Shown: positions 34,270 to 43,085 of the stretch, piece by piece | Layout: every line of letters begins with the position of its first letter | How positions within the stretch are numbered: the first letter of the stretch is position 1 | NCBI GenBank assembly: GCA_020073485.1 | Contig: JAIQFB010000022.1 | Coordinates: 97,714-161,713 of the forward strand | Origin: Terriglobia bacterium | GTDB lineage: Bacteria > Acidobacteriota > Terriglobia > Acidiferrales > UBA7541 | Reading direction: 5' to 3' | DNA length: 64,000 nucleotides | The notes under the pieces: generated by a model | What the model saw: the letters and a program-made list of their open reading frames with translations, nothing else | Databases searched by the model: none | What the model was told of the DNA's origin: nothing | Made by a program: the position numbers and the translations under genes

Positions 34270-36609
34270 TCATTTCTCGACCCGGTGAAGCGTAACGGTT
34301 TTTGAGCCATCCGCCGAATCCACGACGATCCTATCATCGGCAAAAAAGAAGGTCAATTGACGCCCCGTCGTGGTGTCGCCAGTTGAGCTATATAGGGTTG
34401 GGTTACCCTCGGAAAGAACGAACTTGCCTTCCGAAGCCGTGTATTCAGCGCGATTCGAGGTGCCCCGGCGATCCTCCTGGCGCACGGCAACGTTCCCGGT
34501 GGCCACTGCCCGGGATAGTTGTTTGTTTGCACTTGCGGCATCGCTGCCGGAAAAGATCAGGTCGATCTGATTGGCTTGGATCGAGCCTTGCTCGGAATCC
34601 ACACGCGCATTTTGCTCGATCCGCGCGCGCGATTCCTGGTCCCAATACGTCAGCAATCCTCCCCAGACATGCCCCAGTGATGCGGCGGAATTTCCTGCCT
34701 TGCTCGAATTTTTGTCGGGAGTTCGGCTATGCGTTTGCAAGGAGCCTTGCCCGGGCGCGGGACTCCACGCCGCTTCCGGAAATACTCCGCGCACATTCCC
34801 CCGGGCCAGTACCGTGCGGGACGCGCTATCGAGCTCGATGGTGTCGGCCTGAATCACCGACTGCCCCTGCCATAGCCGTCCGCCTCCCGTGTACACGGCG
34901 TGGCCGCGCGCCGTATCGGCCACCAGGTGATCGGCGGAAACATGCGACGGCTCCGGCGCAAATTTGGAAATGCTGCCCGCGGCAGCGCTCAACTCCGTGG
35001 TGAGAACGTTTCCGTCCGCGCGCAAAGTGTTCGAACCCTGCAAGAAGGTTGCGGTTCGCGCCGTCGTGCGCGTGGTGGTATCGGCAAAGACCACCGAGCC
35101 GTCCAGGGTGACGTCATTTGCGGCGCGATCCGCGTGTGCTCGGTCGCCCTGCGCATTGCGCTGGCCGTCCCGGAAATGGACGTCGCCGGTCTGGTCGATC
35201 GTGGACCACTCCCCTGCATTCGAAAATCTGGCGATAAGTTCCCGCGATGCTGTGGTCTGTTCGGGCGCGTCTCCGACCTTGCGCATGACTTCCACACCGC
35301 CTGAACTCGCCAGTTGCTGCAGCTGATTTTGCGCGCCGAATTTCAAATTCATCTGCTGGCCGCTCATGCGCATGGTCTGCGGCACCTGCTTGCCATTGAC
35401 CAGGGAGACGTTCCGCCAGTCCACGTGCGCAGGTGCCAGGGTGTTCACGCTTTCGACCTGCGTCTGCCGCGTTCGGGGATTGCTGGAAAAGTGGACCTCC
35501 AACGCGTCACTTTCCACGCGCCGCGTTCCGCCAGTGACAGCCGCGCTGGTGGAAGTCAAAGTGACGCCGTTCGAGGCCGTCATCAATCGCAGTAAGTTTT
35601 GGGACGTCGCCAGGTCCATCCGCACGTGCCCGGCCTGGACTTGATCGTTGCCCGCCGGGGTGCTGCGCGCGCCTTGCACACTACCGGACGCATCAACGGA
35701 AGCAATAGACCCGTCTGGGCGCCAGGCCGAGGCAATTTCGTCCGCGGTGAGCGTAATGGGCCCCTGCGGGTCGGTTTCGCGCAGTTGGGGGTGGCCGCTC
35801 GCTGTCAGGCGCTGCGCGTGAAACGCCTCGTCCAGAGACAGCAGCAAGTTGTCGGCGGTAAATTCATGCGTCAGCTGTTGGGCGTGGACGTCACCCTGCA
35901 CTTGCACGGTGCGCGATTCGCGGTGAAACTCCATGCTGTTGCCCGTGAGATGAAGATTTTTTTCCAGAGACGCCTCCGTGATTTCCTTATTTGCCGTTGG
36001 TGCAGGCGAGGAAGGAGAAATGCTCAGATCGACGTCACGGACCAGGTTCAGCGTCCCGGCATTGGAATCGTAAATGACGCCGACGGCGCGGCCCTCACCG
36101 GCCGGCCAGCGAAACGTCACGGGCTTGTCCGTGCGCGCCAGGCCGGAATCTCGGTCGAACGAAACTCCGGACGTCACTACCTGGATCGCGTTCGCGGCGC
36201 CCGACGCCCCTTCGTTGGCCTGCAGCTTGATCTGGACGTCGCCGGCGCAACTGATTCTTCCCGTGTTGGAAATAAAATCGCAGGCGCGGGTGCGCAGCGT
36301 GTCGTTGCGTTCGCCCTTTTTTCCGTACACCACGATGTCCACATCTTCCAGCAGATTCCGGCTGCCTTCCTTGAATTCCGTGGTGTGCGACGCGCGGATG
36401 GTATAAATCGTGCGCTGCCCCTCGACCTTGGAGTAGGAAAATTCATTGGACCGCTGCTCGATCGAGGGCGGCACGGCGGGCGGCGCTTTCTTCGCAGCTT
36501 GTTTCGCAAGCCACAGATTCTTCAGGTACACCCCGGCCACGATCAAGGCGAGCAAAGCCGCCACTGTCGCCGACCATCGCGCGTATCGCTGCGCTTCGCT
36601 GTTGCGCAT
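34270..36609 (-). CDS. LPS transport protein, LptC-LptA fusion with repeated OstA-like domain
   Basis: A 779-residue periplasm-facing protein anchored by one N-terminal helix (about residues 13-33). Residues about 40-200 resemble LptC (SKVEGQRTIYTIRASHTTEFK, then LLEDVDIVVYGKKG). The rest repeats OstA/LptA-type beta-jellyroll strands, such as LHLTGNSMEFHRESRTVQVQG, VSADHLVADTARGHAVYTGG and SIQANQIDLIFSG. It would form a large part of the LPS bridge. Proteobacterial LptC and LptA are separate proteins of about 190 residues each. It sits six bases upstream of lptB and heads the long operon. Confidence 0.82.
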   Translation of the reverse strand: MRNSEAQRYARWSATVAALLALIVAGVYLKNLWLAKQAAKKAPPAVPPSIEQRSNEFSYSKVEGQRTIYTIRASHTTEFKEGSRNLLEDVDIVVYGKKGERNDTLRTRACDFISNTGRISCAGDVQIKLQANEGASGAANAIQVVTSGVSFDRDSGLARTDKPVTFRWPAGEGRAVGVIYDSNAGTLNLVRDVDLSISPSSPAPTANKEITEASLEKNLHLTGNSMEFHRESRTVQVQGDVHAQQLTHEFTADNLLLSLDEAFHAQRLTASGHPQLRETDPQGPITLTADEIASAWRPDGSIASVDASGSVQGARSTPAGNDQVQAGHVRMDLATSQNLLRLMTASNGVTLTSTSAAVTGGTRRVESDALEVHFSSNPRTRQTQVESVNTLAPAHVDWRNVSLVNGKQVPQTMRMSGQQMNLKFGAQNQLQQLASSGGVEVMRKVGDAPEQTTASRELIARFSNAGEWSTIDQTGDVHFRDGQRNAQGDRAHADRAANDVTLDGSVVFADTTTRTTARTATFLQGSNTLRADGNVLTTELSAAAGSISKFAPEPSHVSADHLVADTARGHAVYTGGGRLWQGQSVIQADTIELDSASRTVLARGNVRGVFPEAAWSPAPGQGSLQTHSRTPDKNSSKAGNSAASLGHVWGGLLTYWDQESRARIEQNARVDSEQGSIQANQIDLIFSGSDAASANKQLSRAVATGNVAVRQEDRRGTSNRAEYTASEGKFVLSEGNPTLYSSTGDTTTGRQLTFFFADDRIVVDSADGSKTVTLHRVEK

Positions 36610-36857
36610 TCCGGGAGCCTCAGGAACTTAGAATCCGAGTATAGGGGAGGCGTTGGCAGGGGACAACTGCGGGGGGGTAGCGTATGGCGACGGCAAAATG
36701 CCCCCTCCCCCGTTTTGAGTATTCTGGGGATTGGCAATGGGCCTGTGCGGTGGCGCGGAATGAAGAGCGGGTGGCTGCGGGAGTGCGGGAGTGAAGCCGC
36801 AAATCCCGTCAAAAGCCACATTCCGAGAAGATGACGCAATATAAAGGGGCGCCCCTG

Positions 36858-36895
36858 CTGGAGTAGGGTTTGAGTGTTCGCCTCAAACCCTCCAG
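36858..36895. repeat. Interrupted hairpin before the IS110-type relic
   Basis: CTGGA-GTA-GGGTTTGAG pairs with CTCAAACCC-TCCAG, leaving a small bulge and a 7-base loop. It lies 17 bases before the relic's ATG and may be the left subterminal structure of the element. Confidence 0.5.
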
Positions 36896-36912
36896 AAAGG
36901 AGCGCCTTTTTT

Positions 36913-37088
36913 ATGGATAGCGCCAAGTATATCGGGATGGATGTACACAAGGAAACGATCTCAATCAAGGAATCCGGCCGGAGATGGCGGGCCTGACGCT
37001 GGCGCGCAAGATTGCAGCGATCGCGTTGATCGTCTGGAAATAAAGGGTCTCGTTCGACGCCCAGCATCTGAATCGACAAACAGCTTGA
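36913..37088 (+). pseudogene. IS110-family transposase remnant, internally deleted
   Basis: The ATG at 36913 opens MDSAKYIGMDVHKETISI, the conserved start of an IS110-type DEDD transposase with its first catalytic Asp. About 18 codons later the frame is lost. In another frame the text resumes as IRPEMAGLTLARKIAAIALI then VWK, a TAA, and VSFDAQHLNRQTA, which is the conserved C-terminal end of the same family. Nearly all of the middle (about 300 codons) is missing and a stop has replaced a codon near the end. GAAAGGAGCG before the ATG still looks like a ribosome site. It cannot be active. Confidence 0.8.
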
Positions 37089-37482
37089 GTGTCTTTGGAG
37101 TCCGCTCCATCCCCTGGGATTTTCCCGGGCGGTGGTCAGTCGGTTCTTGAGACATTCGGGATCGAGAGCGAGTCTGCACTGATAAGTTAGGCGCTGCGTC
37201 TCTTAGAGGACCCTAGGCCCTCTCGGACAACCCGAAGGAGCCATAGGCCAAGAGCCTCCGATAGAACCATGGTCGGCACCTGACAACCGTTGTGCTTGTC
37301 GGTCTCAAAACAGGCTGGCGTCGTCGCGACCAATGAATGAAAACCACTGGGAGTGAAAATCCATACAGCCATGACAGGCTGTGCACCAAACCGAGGAACA
37401 CGATGATCAGCTTTGGCGTCTAGTCGATTGCCGCCCGGCAGAGGCGCTTTTGTTTCAGGTGTGCGGAGAGCGGAGCCAACTT

Positions 37483-38079
37483 CTATTCGCGCCGCCCGAA
37501 CGTGTACATCAAGCTGAGCGACGTTCGCAAGTTGGGCTGCCCCTGGATCGCCACGTTTGAATTGAAATAGGAAGTGCGAAGGTACTCTACTTCTGGCCGC
37601 AGTGAAAGTACCGGCGAGATCCGGTATTGAAATCCTGCGCCGCCCGCCCATGCAAAGTGGTTCACGAATCCCCGCACCAGCGTTCCGTCGCTCTCGAAGT
37701 TCACCCCAGTTTCTCTCGCCCCGCCCAACAGCACCTGCGCATGGATAGAGAATTTGGGCCTCCGAACCGGATAGAAAACCGGCCCGACCATGTACGTCAA
37801 GATGTCCGCCCTGCGGCCCGTCTGAAACGCATCGAAGGAACGCGAATACCCCAATTCCAGTTTCGCTCCAAAGTGAGCATTGAGGTCCGCACTTCCCGAA
37901 ACCAGGACCCCGGGCATCGGCATGTTGCCCTGCGAGGGCACATCAGACTTCATATACGTGTACCCGACACCCCACTCAATCACCGGCGCGACCCCCGCAA
38001 TCACGGGCCCCTGTGCGCGAGCCTGCGCCGCAAGTCCCAGCGTGACCAGCAGCAGCCAAAGTTGGAACATCGTTTTCAT
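37483..38079 (-). CDS. Outer-membrane beta-barrel protein
   Basis: 198 residues with a clear signal peptide (MKTMFQLWLLLVTLGLAAQARAQ-like, cut near residue 22). Alternating-hydrophobic strands fit an eight-stranded OmpA/OmpX-like barrel, for example LNAHFGAKLELGYSRSF, ILTYMVGPVFYPV and FSIHAQVLLGGA. It ends in LSLMYTFGRRE, close to the aromatic C-terminal strand signal. An ATG 51 bases upstream is open but would put 17 residues before the signal peptide. It follows the DUF1501 gene by 63 bases. Function unknown beyond the fold. Confidence 0.8.
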   Translation of the reverse strand: MKTMFQLWLLLVTLGLAAQARAQGPVIAGVAPVIEWGVGYTYMKSDVPSQGNMPMPGVLVSGSADLNAHFGAKLELGYSRSFDAFQTGRRADILTYMVGPVFYPVRRPKFSIHAQVLLGGARETGVNFESDGTLVRGFVNHFAWAGGAGFQYRISPVLSLRPEVEYLRTSYFNSNVAIQGQPNLRTSLSLMYTFGRRE

Positions 38080-38142
38080 AAGTCGGGCGCCTCTTCTTGT
38101 TGTGCAGGCACTGCTGTTTTCTCTCGGCAAACTCGTCCGCGG

Positions 38143-39495
38143 TTAGCCCATGAACCCCAGATTGCTGGCCGGAAAATTCGCCAGGTTCGGGAAAATGGAC
38201 GACAGGTTCGCCGTACTGACTCCAAACCACGTCGCCAGCGTCGCCGCATATTGATCCAGCGCCGTTGTGGGGATCCACCGCCCATTCTGGTCGGCGTCGT
38301 CCGGCCCGCCCAGCGCCAGTGTCGGGAACGTTCCATAGATCGCGTTGCCCTTCACCGCGCCACCCAGAATGAATTGGTGGCTCCCCCAGGCGTGGTCCGA
38401 GCCGCCGTTGGAACCCGGTTCCAGGGTGCGGCTGAACTCCGAAAGCGTAAATTGGGTCACCTGATTGGCTACTCCCAGTTCCTGTGTGGCTTGATAGAAC
38501 GCCGACATGCCCTGGCTAACAGTCGAGAGCAGTTGCACCTGCTGCGGCAATTGGTCCGCATGCGTGTCAAATCCGCCGACAGAGCAGAAGAAGATCTGGC
38601 GTTTTACCCCCAGGGCGCTTTGCGCGGCAATCACTTGCGCCACCTGCTGCAATTGTTGTCCCAGGTAATTGCCCGGGAATTTTGTCTGTAACGGATTGAT
38701 ACTCTTCAACGCATTCGACAGAACCGTCGCAAACTGCACCGCGTGTCCCGTAACCGAGTTCGCCGCCTGCACCATCGACAAGCCGCTGTCGAACGTCAGT
38801 AATTGCTGCGTCGCGCTATACCGGGCCTGGGATGCCGCCGACGAATCAAATCCCTGAAGACCTGGCGGCTGACCGGGGTCCATTGAGAAAGGCCTCGTGG
38901 TGATCCCGGTGCAGAAGACGGGATTGCCGGAGATCGAGAGAATCGGCGGAAATTGCGCGGAGGCGTTGAACGTCTGGACATTGTCGGCGACCTTGCCAGC
39001 CCAGCCGGACACCGGTATCCCGGAAAGTTGCGCGCTCTGCCACTGGTTCTGCTGGTCGGAGTGCGAGAAAAGATTTTCCGGCAGATTTTTGAACGCCCGG
39101 TAAGTCGCTTGCGTCGTAGGCTGCACCAGCGTTCCTACGTTCGCGATAATCGCCAGCGATTTTTGATTATTGAAGTACCCCTGCATCTCGGGGATGTTCG
39201 GGTGCAGCCCGTAGATTGATTGTCCGTTGATTTGCAGCGGCAGCAACTCGGCTTGCGGCAGCGCCAGCACGCTGCGGGCTTGCAAATACTGGGTGTACCG
39301 CGAGTCTGTCGGCACCAGCATGTTATTGCTGTCATTTCCGCCAAACATGAATATGCACACCAGCGCTTTGTAATCCGTTGCCCCTTGTGCCAGCGCGCTC
39401 ACCAGCCCGAATTTGCTCAGCCCGCCCAGCAGGCTCGCGCCCGCCGCCGAGCAGCACGCCAATCGCAGCAAATCTCTCCGTGTAGGCCGTGTCAT
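38143..39495 (-). CDS. DUF1501 family secreted protein
   Basis: A 450-residue protein of the DUF1501 family (alkaline-phosphatase-like fold). Twin-arginine motif TRRDLLRLA at residues 5-13 with a hydrophobic stretch predicts Tat export. The body has FMFGGNDSNNMLVPTDS near 50-66, FFCSVGGFDTHADQLPQQ near 300 and SDHAWGSHQFILGGAV near 365, which are the usual conserved blocks. Such proteins almost always pair with a DUF1800 protein, as here: the partner lies 16 bases upstream. The biochemical role of the pair is not established. Confidence 0.92.
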   Translation of the reverse strand: MTRPTRRDLLRLACCSAAGASLLGGLSKFGLVSALAQGATDYKALVCIFMFGGNDSNNMLVPTDSRYTQYLQARSVLALPQAELLPLQINGQSIYGLHPNIPEMQGYFNNQKSLAIIANVGTLVQPTTQATYRAFKNLPENLFSHSDQQNQWQSAQLSGIPVSGWAGKVADNVQTFNASAQFPPILSISGNPVFCTGITTRPFSMDPGQPPGLQGFDSSAASQARYSATQQLLTFDSGLSMVQAANSVTGHAVQFATVLSNALKSINPLQTKFPGNYLGQQLQQVAQVIAAQSALGVKRQIFFCSVGGFDTHADQLPQQVQLLSTVSQGMSAFYQATQELGVANQVTQFTLSEFSRTLEPGSNGGSDHAWGSHQFILGGAVKGNAIYGTFPTLALGGPDDADQNGRWIPTTALDQYAATLATWFGVSTANLSSIFPNLANFPASNLGFMG

Positions 39496-39511
39496 CTTCT
39501 GCTCCTTAACC

Positions 39512-42500
39512 TTAGTGCTGCGCCTGATACATGGACGACGAAATGTAAAGATAAATCGCCGCCTGTGCCTGGGACGTCTTGTCGGTTGGATCGATAGCGC
39601 CGATTGCAGTCAGAATCGTTGATTTCATTTGAGTCGGCGTGCTCCCGTGCAGGAACAGTGTGTCGAGCCATGCCACCATCTGGTCCGAAGTGCCTGCGTT
39701 GATCACGGGACTGAAATCCAGCCTCGTGTTCTGTCCGAGCGACTGGTACACCGCCGCATTAATGAAGTTCATGCGCGCCAGGCTCGTGTTCGTGTCGAAT
39801 ATCGCGAACTCAGGTCCATTCAGCGTAGTGCCCGCAATCGGACTGACCGGCGGGAAGAAATTGAACACCGTCGCCGGATTAAAAATGTCTTGCGACATGT
39901 TAGAGCTCCAATTCGCGAGCCCTCCCGCGTCGGTTTTTGCGTGGAATGCCCGCGCAATACTTCCGATCAGCACCACTGGTTCACGCAGCTTGCCGTCCGT
40001 CACGGACACCGTCGCCGGGTTGTCGCCCTGACGCGCTTCCGGATCCAGCAGGATCGCTGCGACCATCGCCTGCATGTCGCCGCGTTTTCCCGACCCGTAG
40101 CTATTAAATGTCCCGGTGTCGAATGCCGTGGCTACGCGCTGCACGTACGCCGGGCTTGGATTACTGGTGACCAGGTGCTCGATCATCTGCCTGGCCACGA
40201 ACGGCCCCACGTTCGGATGATTGAAAATGATTCCCAGGGCCGACGCCAAATCCTGTTCCGCGGTCTGGCCCGCGGGAATCGATTGCCCCAGAATCGCTTT
40301 TGGTCCGGTATCGTGCAAACCTTCCACGGCCACCATCGGACCGCCGTAAAATTCCGGATTGTGATTCTGCGCCGGCTTGCCCGGCGTCGGGGGATACGTC
40401 CATCCGGTGAACGCGCGGCCCAGGTCCATGACGTCGCTTTGTGTATACGTCGGGATCGGATTGCCGCTGCTGTCCAGCACCGGCGTTCCGTCCGGATTCA
40501 ACTGGTTCAATCCCAGGCAGAACAACTGCATGATTTCGCGCGCGTAATTTTCGTTGGCGTGCTCTCCAGCCGGAGGCGCGTCATTGTTCACCATGTTCAG
40601 GAAATTCCCCATCGCCGGAGTCAACGTCACATCCGTCATCACATTCAGGTAATTTCCCAGCGCATCCTTGCCGAGTGTGCGCAGGTAATTCGTGTACCCC
40701 AGCGGATCGTTCACTGTGTTTGCGCTCACCACCCAAAGTTCGTTGAGTGCCAGCGCCGTGCGCCCGCGCAACTGATCCCCGCCGGCAATGGCATTCAGGA
40801 AAAACGTCTGCTGCACATTGTTGATACTGTCATTTGGCCGCGGGTCCGGATAGGGTGTGACCGCCGAAACGAATTGGTTCTGCAGATATCTGTCGAAGCC
40901 GGTCTCCTCCACCTGGTTCACGTTTTCCATGTCCGGGCCGAACGAAGACTGCTCCAGAAAACGGACCGCCGCCGCCGAACTCACGGGCGAGCCCGCAGTC
41001 GTCACCGTGACATTCAGAGAATTGGAAGTTCCGCCGCCCGGCGCGGGGTTCGTCACCGTAACGGGGACAGTGCCAACCTGCGTGCTTGAAGCGTTGCCGA
41101 TCGCAGTGATCATCGTCGAAGTCACGTAGGTCACCTGCATCGGCTGTCCGCCAAACGTCGCTGAGGACGTGCTCACAAATCCGATCCCATTCAGCGTGAT
41201 CTGAAAGGACCCGAGGCCCAGAGTCGAAGGAGTGATCGACGTGAGCGTTGGTACCGGATTGGTCAGCGTCACGGTGGCGCTGTCTGATTTCGCGGGATTC
41301 GCATTGCTGGTCGCCGTCACGGTGACGCTTCCCAGGCCCAGAATGTTGTCCGGCGCGGTGTAATTGCCCAAATAGTCGATCCTGCCTACCGTGCTGTTTC
41401 CGAAGTTCACTCCGTTCACCGACCACGTCACGCTCAAATCGATCGTTCCCGTCACCGTCACTTGGAATTGCTGCACGTTTCCGGCCCCAAGCGTGGCGGT
41501 TTTCGGAGAAATCGTGACGGTGATATTTGAGTTCGGGCCGACTACCTGCACGTTGAACGGTGCGGAGGTCGAGCCGCCCGGATCAGGATTGACGACGGTG
41601 ACCGGCACCGTGCCTACCTGGGCCAGTGTGGGTGTGCCCACGGCGGCCAATTGCGTGGGTGCAATGTAAGTCGTGCTGAGCGCGATGCTGCCGAGGTTCA
41701 CGATGGACCCGGGAGTGAAGCCGGTTCCACTGACGATCATTTCAAATTGCATGTTCGCCGTGAGTGTCGTGGGCGTCACGCTGCTGATCACCGGTATCGC
41801 ATTTTCCAGCGTTACGGTCGCACTAGCCGACCGCGTGGGATCCTCCACGCTAATCGCGGTCACCGTGACCGTGTTCGGGGCCGGCAAAATGAGAGGCGCG
41901 GTGTAAGTGCCATTTGCCGCGATGGTGCCGGTCGTGGAGTTGCCGCCGGCCACGCCGTTTACCGTCCAAGTGACGCTCGGATCCAGGGCTCCAGTCACCG
42001 CGGCCGTGAAGGCTTGTTGGTTGCCAGTGCGCACCATGGCCGTTGCCGGCGTCAACACCACGGCGACTCCACCCTTGACCACGATGTTCACACCCGTGGA
42101 AATACTCGCCCCGGGGTCAGGGTTATGCACCGTGATCGTCTGTGTACCCGCTTGCGCGACCGTCGCCGTGCCCGCTGCCGTCAGTTGTGTCGACGAAACG
42201 TACGCCGTCATCAGCGCGGTAGTTCCCATATAGGCGACCGCGCCCTGCGCAAAATGGGACCCGTTCAGCGTAAGCAGGAACGGGCCTTGGGCAATGCTCA
42301 TTGGCGTCAGGCTGGTCAATTGCGGGACTGGATTATTCAGCGTGGCGGTTGCATTCCCGAGTTTTCTGGTATCCGAGGTTTCGACCGCGCTGATAGTGAT
42401 GGAATTGGGCGCCGGCGGAAATTCCGGCGCAGTGTACATTCCATTGGCGTCAATGGTCCCGAAAGCCGCGTTTCCGCCGGCAATTCCGTTGATCGACCAG

Positions 42501-42703
42501 TTTACCGCCGGCTTCGAGCCGTCACCTGTTTTCGCGGCGAATTGTTGCTGCGCTACACCTGGGATGGACGCGCCCGACGGTGTCACGGTCAACGCTGTCA
42601 GCCCGGGTCCACCCGCCGATCCCGGACCGCCCGGTAGAATTGCCTGGGCGCACCCACTCAGCAACACGACCGCAGCTAGCATCACCAGTGCGAAACGCTT
42701 CAC
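39512..42703 (-). CDS. DUF1800 family lipoprotein with IPT/TIG-like repeats
   Basis: A 1063-residue protein. It starts at a GTG (42703) with GGGGAG six bases before it; the lipobox VLLSGC near residue 16-17 predicts a lipid anchor. Residues about 35-555 contain about eight alternating Ig-like units: bacterial Big2-type repeats (VTWTVNGVAGGNSTTGTI, VTWSVNGVNFGNSTVGRI) and IPT/TIG units (TLTSITPSTLGLGSFQITLNG). The C-terminal half is DUF1800 (RFLEQSSFGPDMENV..., NENYAREIMQLFCLGLNQL, RAFTGWTYPP, LREPVVLIGSIARAF). It pairs with the DUF1501 gene downstream. A surface display role is inferred. Confidence 0.9.
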   Translation of the reverse strand: MKRFALVMLAAVVLLSGCAQAILPGGPGSAGGPGLTALTVTPSGASIPGVAQQQFAAKTGDGSKPAVNWSINGIAGGNAAFGTIDANGMYTAPEFPPAPNSITISAVETSDTRKLGNATATLNNPVPQLTSLTPMSIAQGPFLLTLNGSHFAQGAVAYMGTTALMTAYVSSTQLTAAGTATVAQAGTQTITVHNPDPGASISTGVNIVVKGGVAVVLTPATAMVRTGNQQAFTAAVTGALDPSVTWTVNGVAGGNSTTGTIAANGTYTAPLILPAPNTVTVTAISVEDPTRSASATVTLENAIPVISSVTPTTLTANMQFEMIVSGTGFTPGSIVNLGSIALSTTYIAPTQLAAVGTPTLAQVGTVPVTVVNPDPGGSTSAPFNVQVVGPNSNITVTISPKTATLGAGNVQQFQVTVTGTIDLSVTWSVNGVNFGNSTVGRIDYLGNYTAPDNILGLGSVTVTATSNANPAKSDSATVTLTNPVPTLTSITPSTLGLGSFQITLNGIGFVSTSSATFGGQPMQVTYVTSTMITAIGNASSTQVGTVPVTVTNPAPGGGTSNSLNVTVTTAGSPVSSAAAVRFLEQSSFGPDMENVNQVEETGFDRYLQNQFVSAVTPYPDPRPNDSINNVQQTFFLNAIAGGDQLRGRTALALNELWVVSANTVNDPLGYTNYLRTLGKDALGNYLNVMTDVTLTPAMGNFLNMVNNDAPPAGEHANENYAREIMQLFCLGLNQLNPDGTPVLDSSGNPIPTYTQSDVMDLGRAFTGWTYPPTPGKPAQNHNPEFYGGPMVAVEGLHDTGPKAILGQSIPAGQTAEQDLASALGIIFNHPNVGPFVARQMIEHLVTSNPSPAYVQRVATAFDTGTFNSYGSGKRGDMQAMVAAILLDPEARQGDNPATVSVTDGKLREPVVLIGSIARAFHAKTDAGGLANWSSNMSQDIFNPATVFNFFPPVSPIAGTTLNGPEFAIFDTNTSLARMNFINAAVYQSLGQNTRLDFSPVINAGTSDQMVAWLDTLFLHGSTPTQMKSTILTAIGAIDPTDKTSQAQAAIYLYISSSMYQAQH

Positions 42704-42870
42704 GATTTCTCCCCTGTCACTTCCCAACCTGCCGGCAGCACACCCCATCCGCGCAAATCGCGGCGGGCATTTCAGACTGCGGTGAGGTCGGTTTTGGAAG
42801 AGTACAAGGGCTAATCGATTGGCACTACTGGACGCAGGGTCAGATTCGGAGCAACTGTTCTGGAGTCCCT

Positions 42871-42888
42871 GTACGATTCGAATCGTAC
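42871..42888. promoter_or_regulatory. 18-bp perfect palindrome, possible operator
   Basis: GTACGATTC-GAATCGTAC is fully self-complementary and lies 168 bases upstream of the DUF1800 start. No regulator gene is adjacent. Operator function is a guess from symmetry. Confidence 0.35.
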
Positions 42889-43051
42889 TTCTGATATTGA
42901 TTTGGCTAAACGCATCTTGAAATCCGGCCGCTTCTCAAATTGCACCGAATCAATGAACCGCACCTTTCTTATCGGAAGGTAGCCTTGGGGTCTTGTAGGG
43001 CGGAATCCCATGTTCCGAGAATCCCGTTTATCGGATGTGGCCTGACAGCCA

Positions 43052-43076
43052 GGCTTCCAGCAGCTCGCTGGAAGCC
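43052..43076 (-). terminator. Stem-loop after the Cache-repeat gene
   Basis: A 10-bp perfect stem (GGCTTCCAGC / GCTGGAAGCC) with a 5-base loop lies ten bases past the stop on the minus strand. It lacks a T-run, so it may be an RNA-stabilising end rather than an intrinsic terminator. Confidence 0.45.
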
Positions 43077-43085
43077 GCTAGTTTA

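Larger units (their letters stand above)
36610..37482. other. Gene-poor region with IS110-family relic, 873 bases
   Basis: The stretch upstream of the LptC-LptA fusion contains a hairpin (36858-36895) and a decayed transposase (36913-37088). Between 37089 and 37482 I see only short open frames without ribosome sites or family resemblance, and no promoter I can defend. Confidence 0.5.
42704..43085. other. Intergenic region, 382 bases
   Basis: Lies upstream of the DUF1800 gene and downstream of the Cache gene, both on the minus strand. It contains an 18-bp perfect palindrome (42871-42888) and the stem-loop 43052-43076. No coding sequence is supported. Confidence 0.55.

Noticed and set aside
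37187..37482. Minus-strand frame between the IS relic and the barrel gene
   Set aside because: Its downstream half is antisense or out-of-frame to the barrel gene and it has no start signals.
42811..43011. 66-codon minus-strand frame in the DUF1800 upstream region
   Set aside because: It spans the palindrome and has no ribosome site or similarity to any family.
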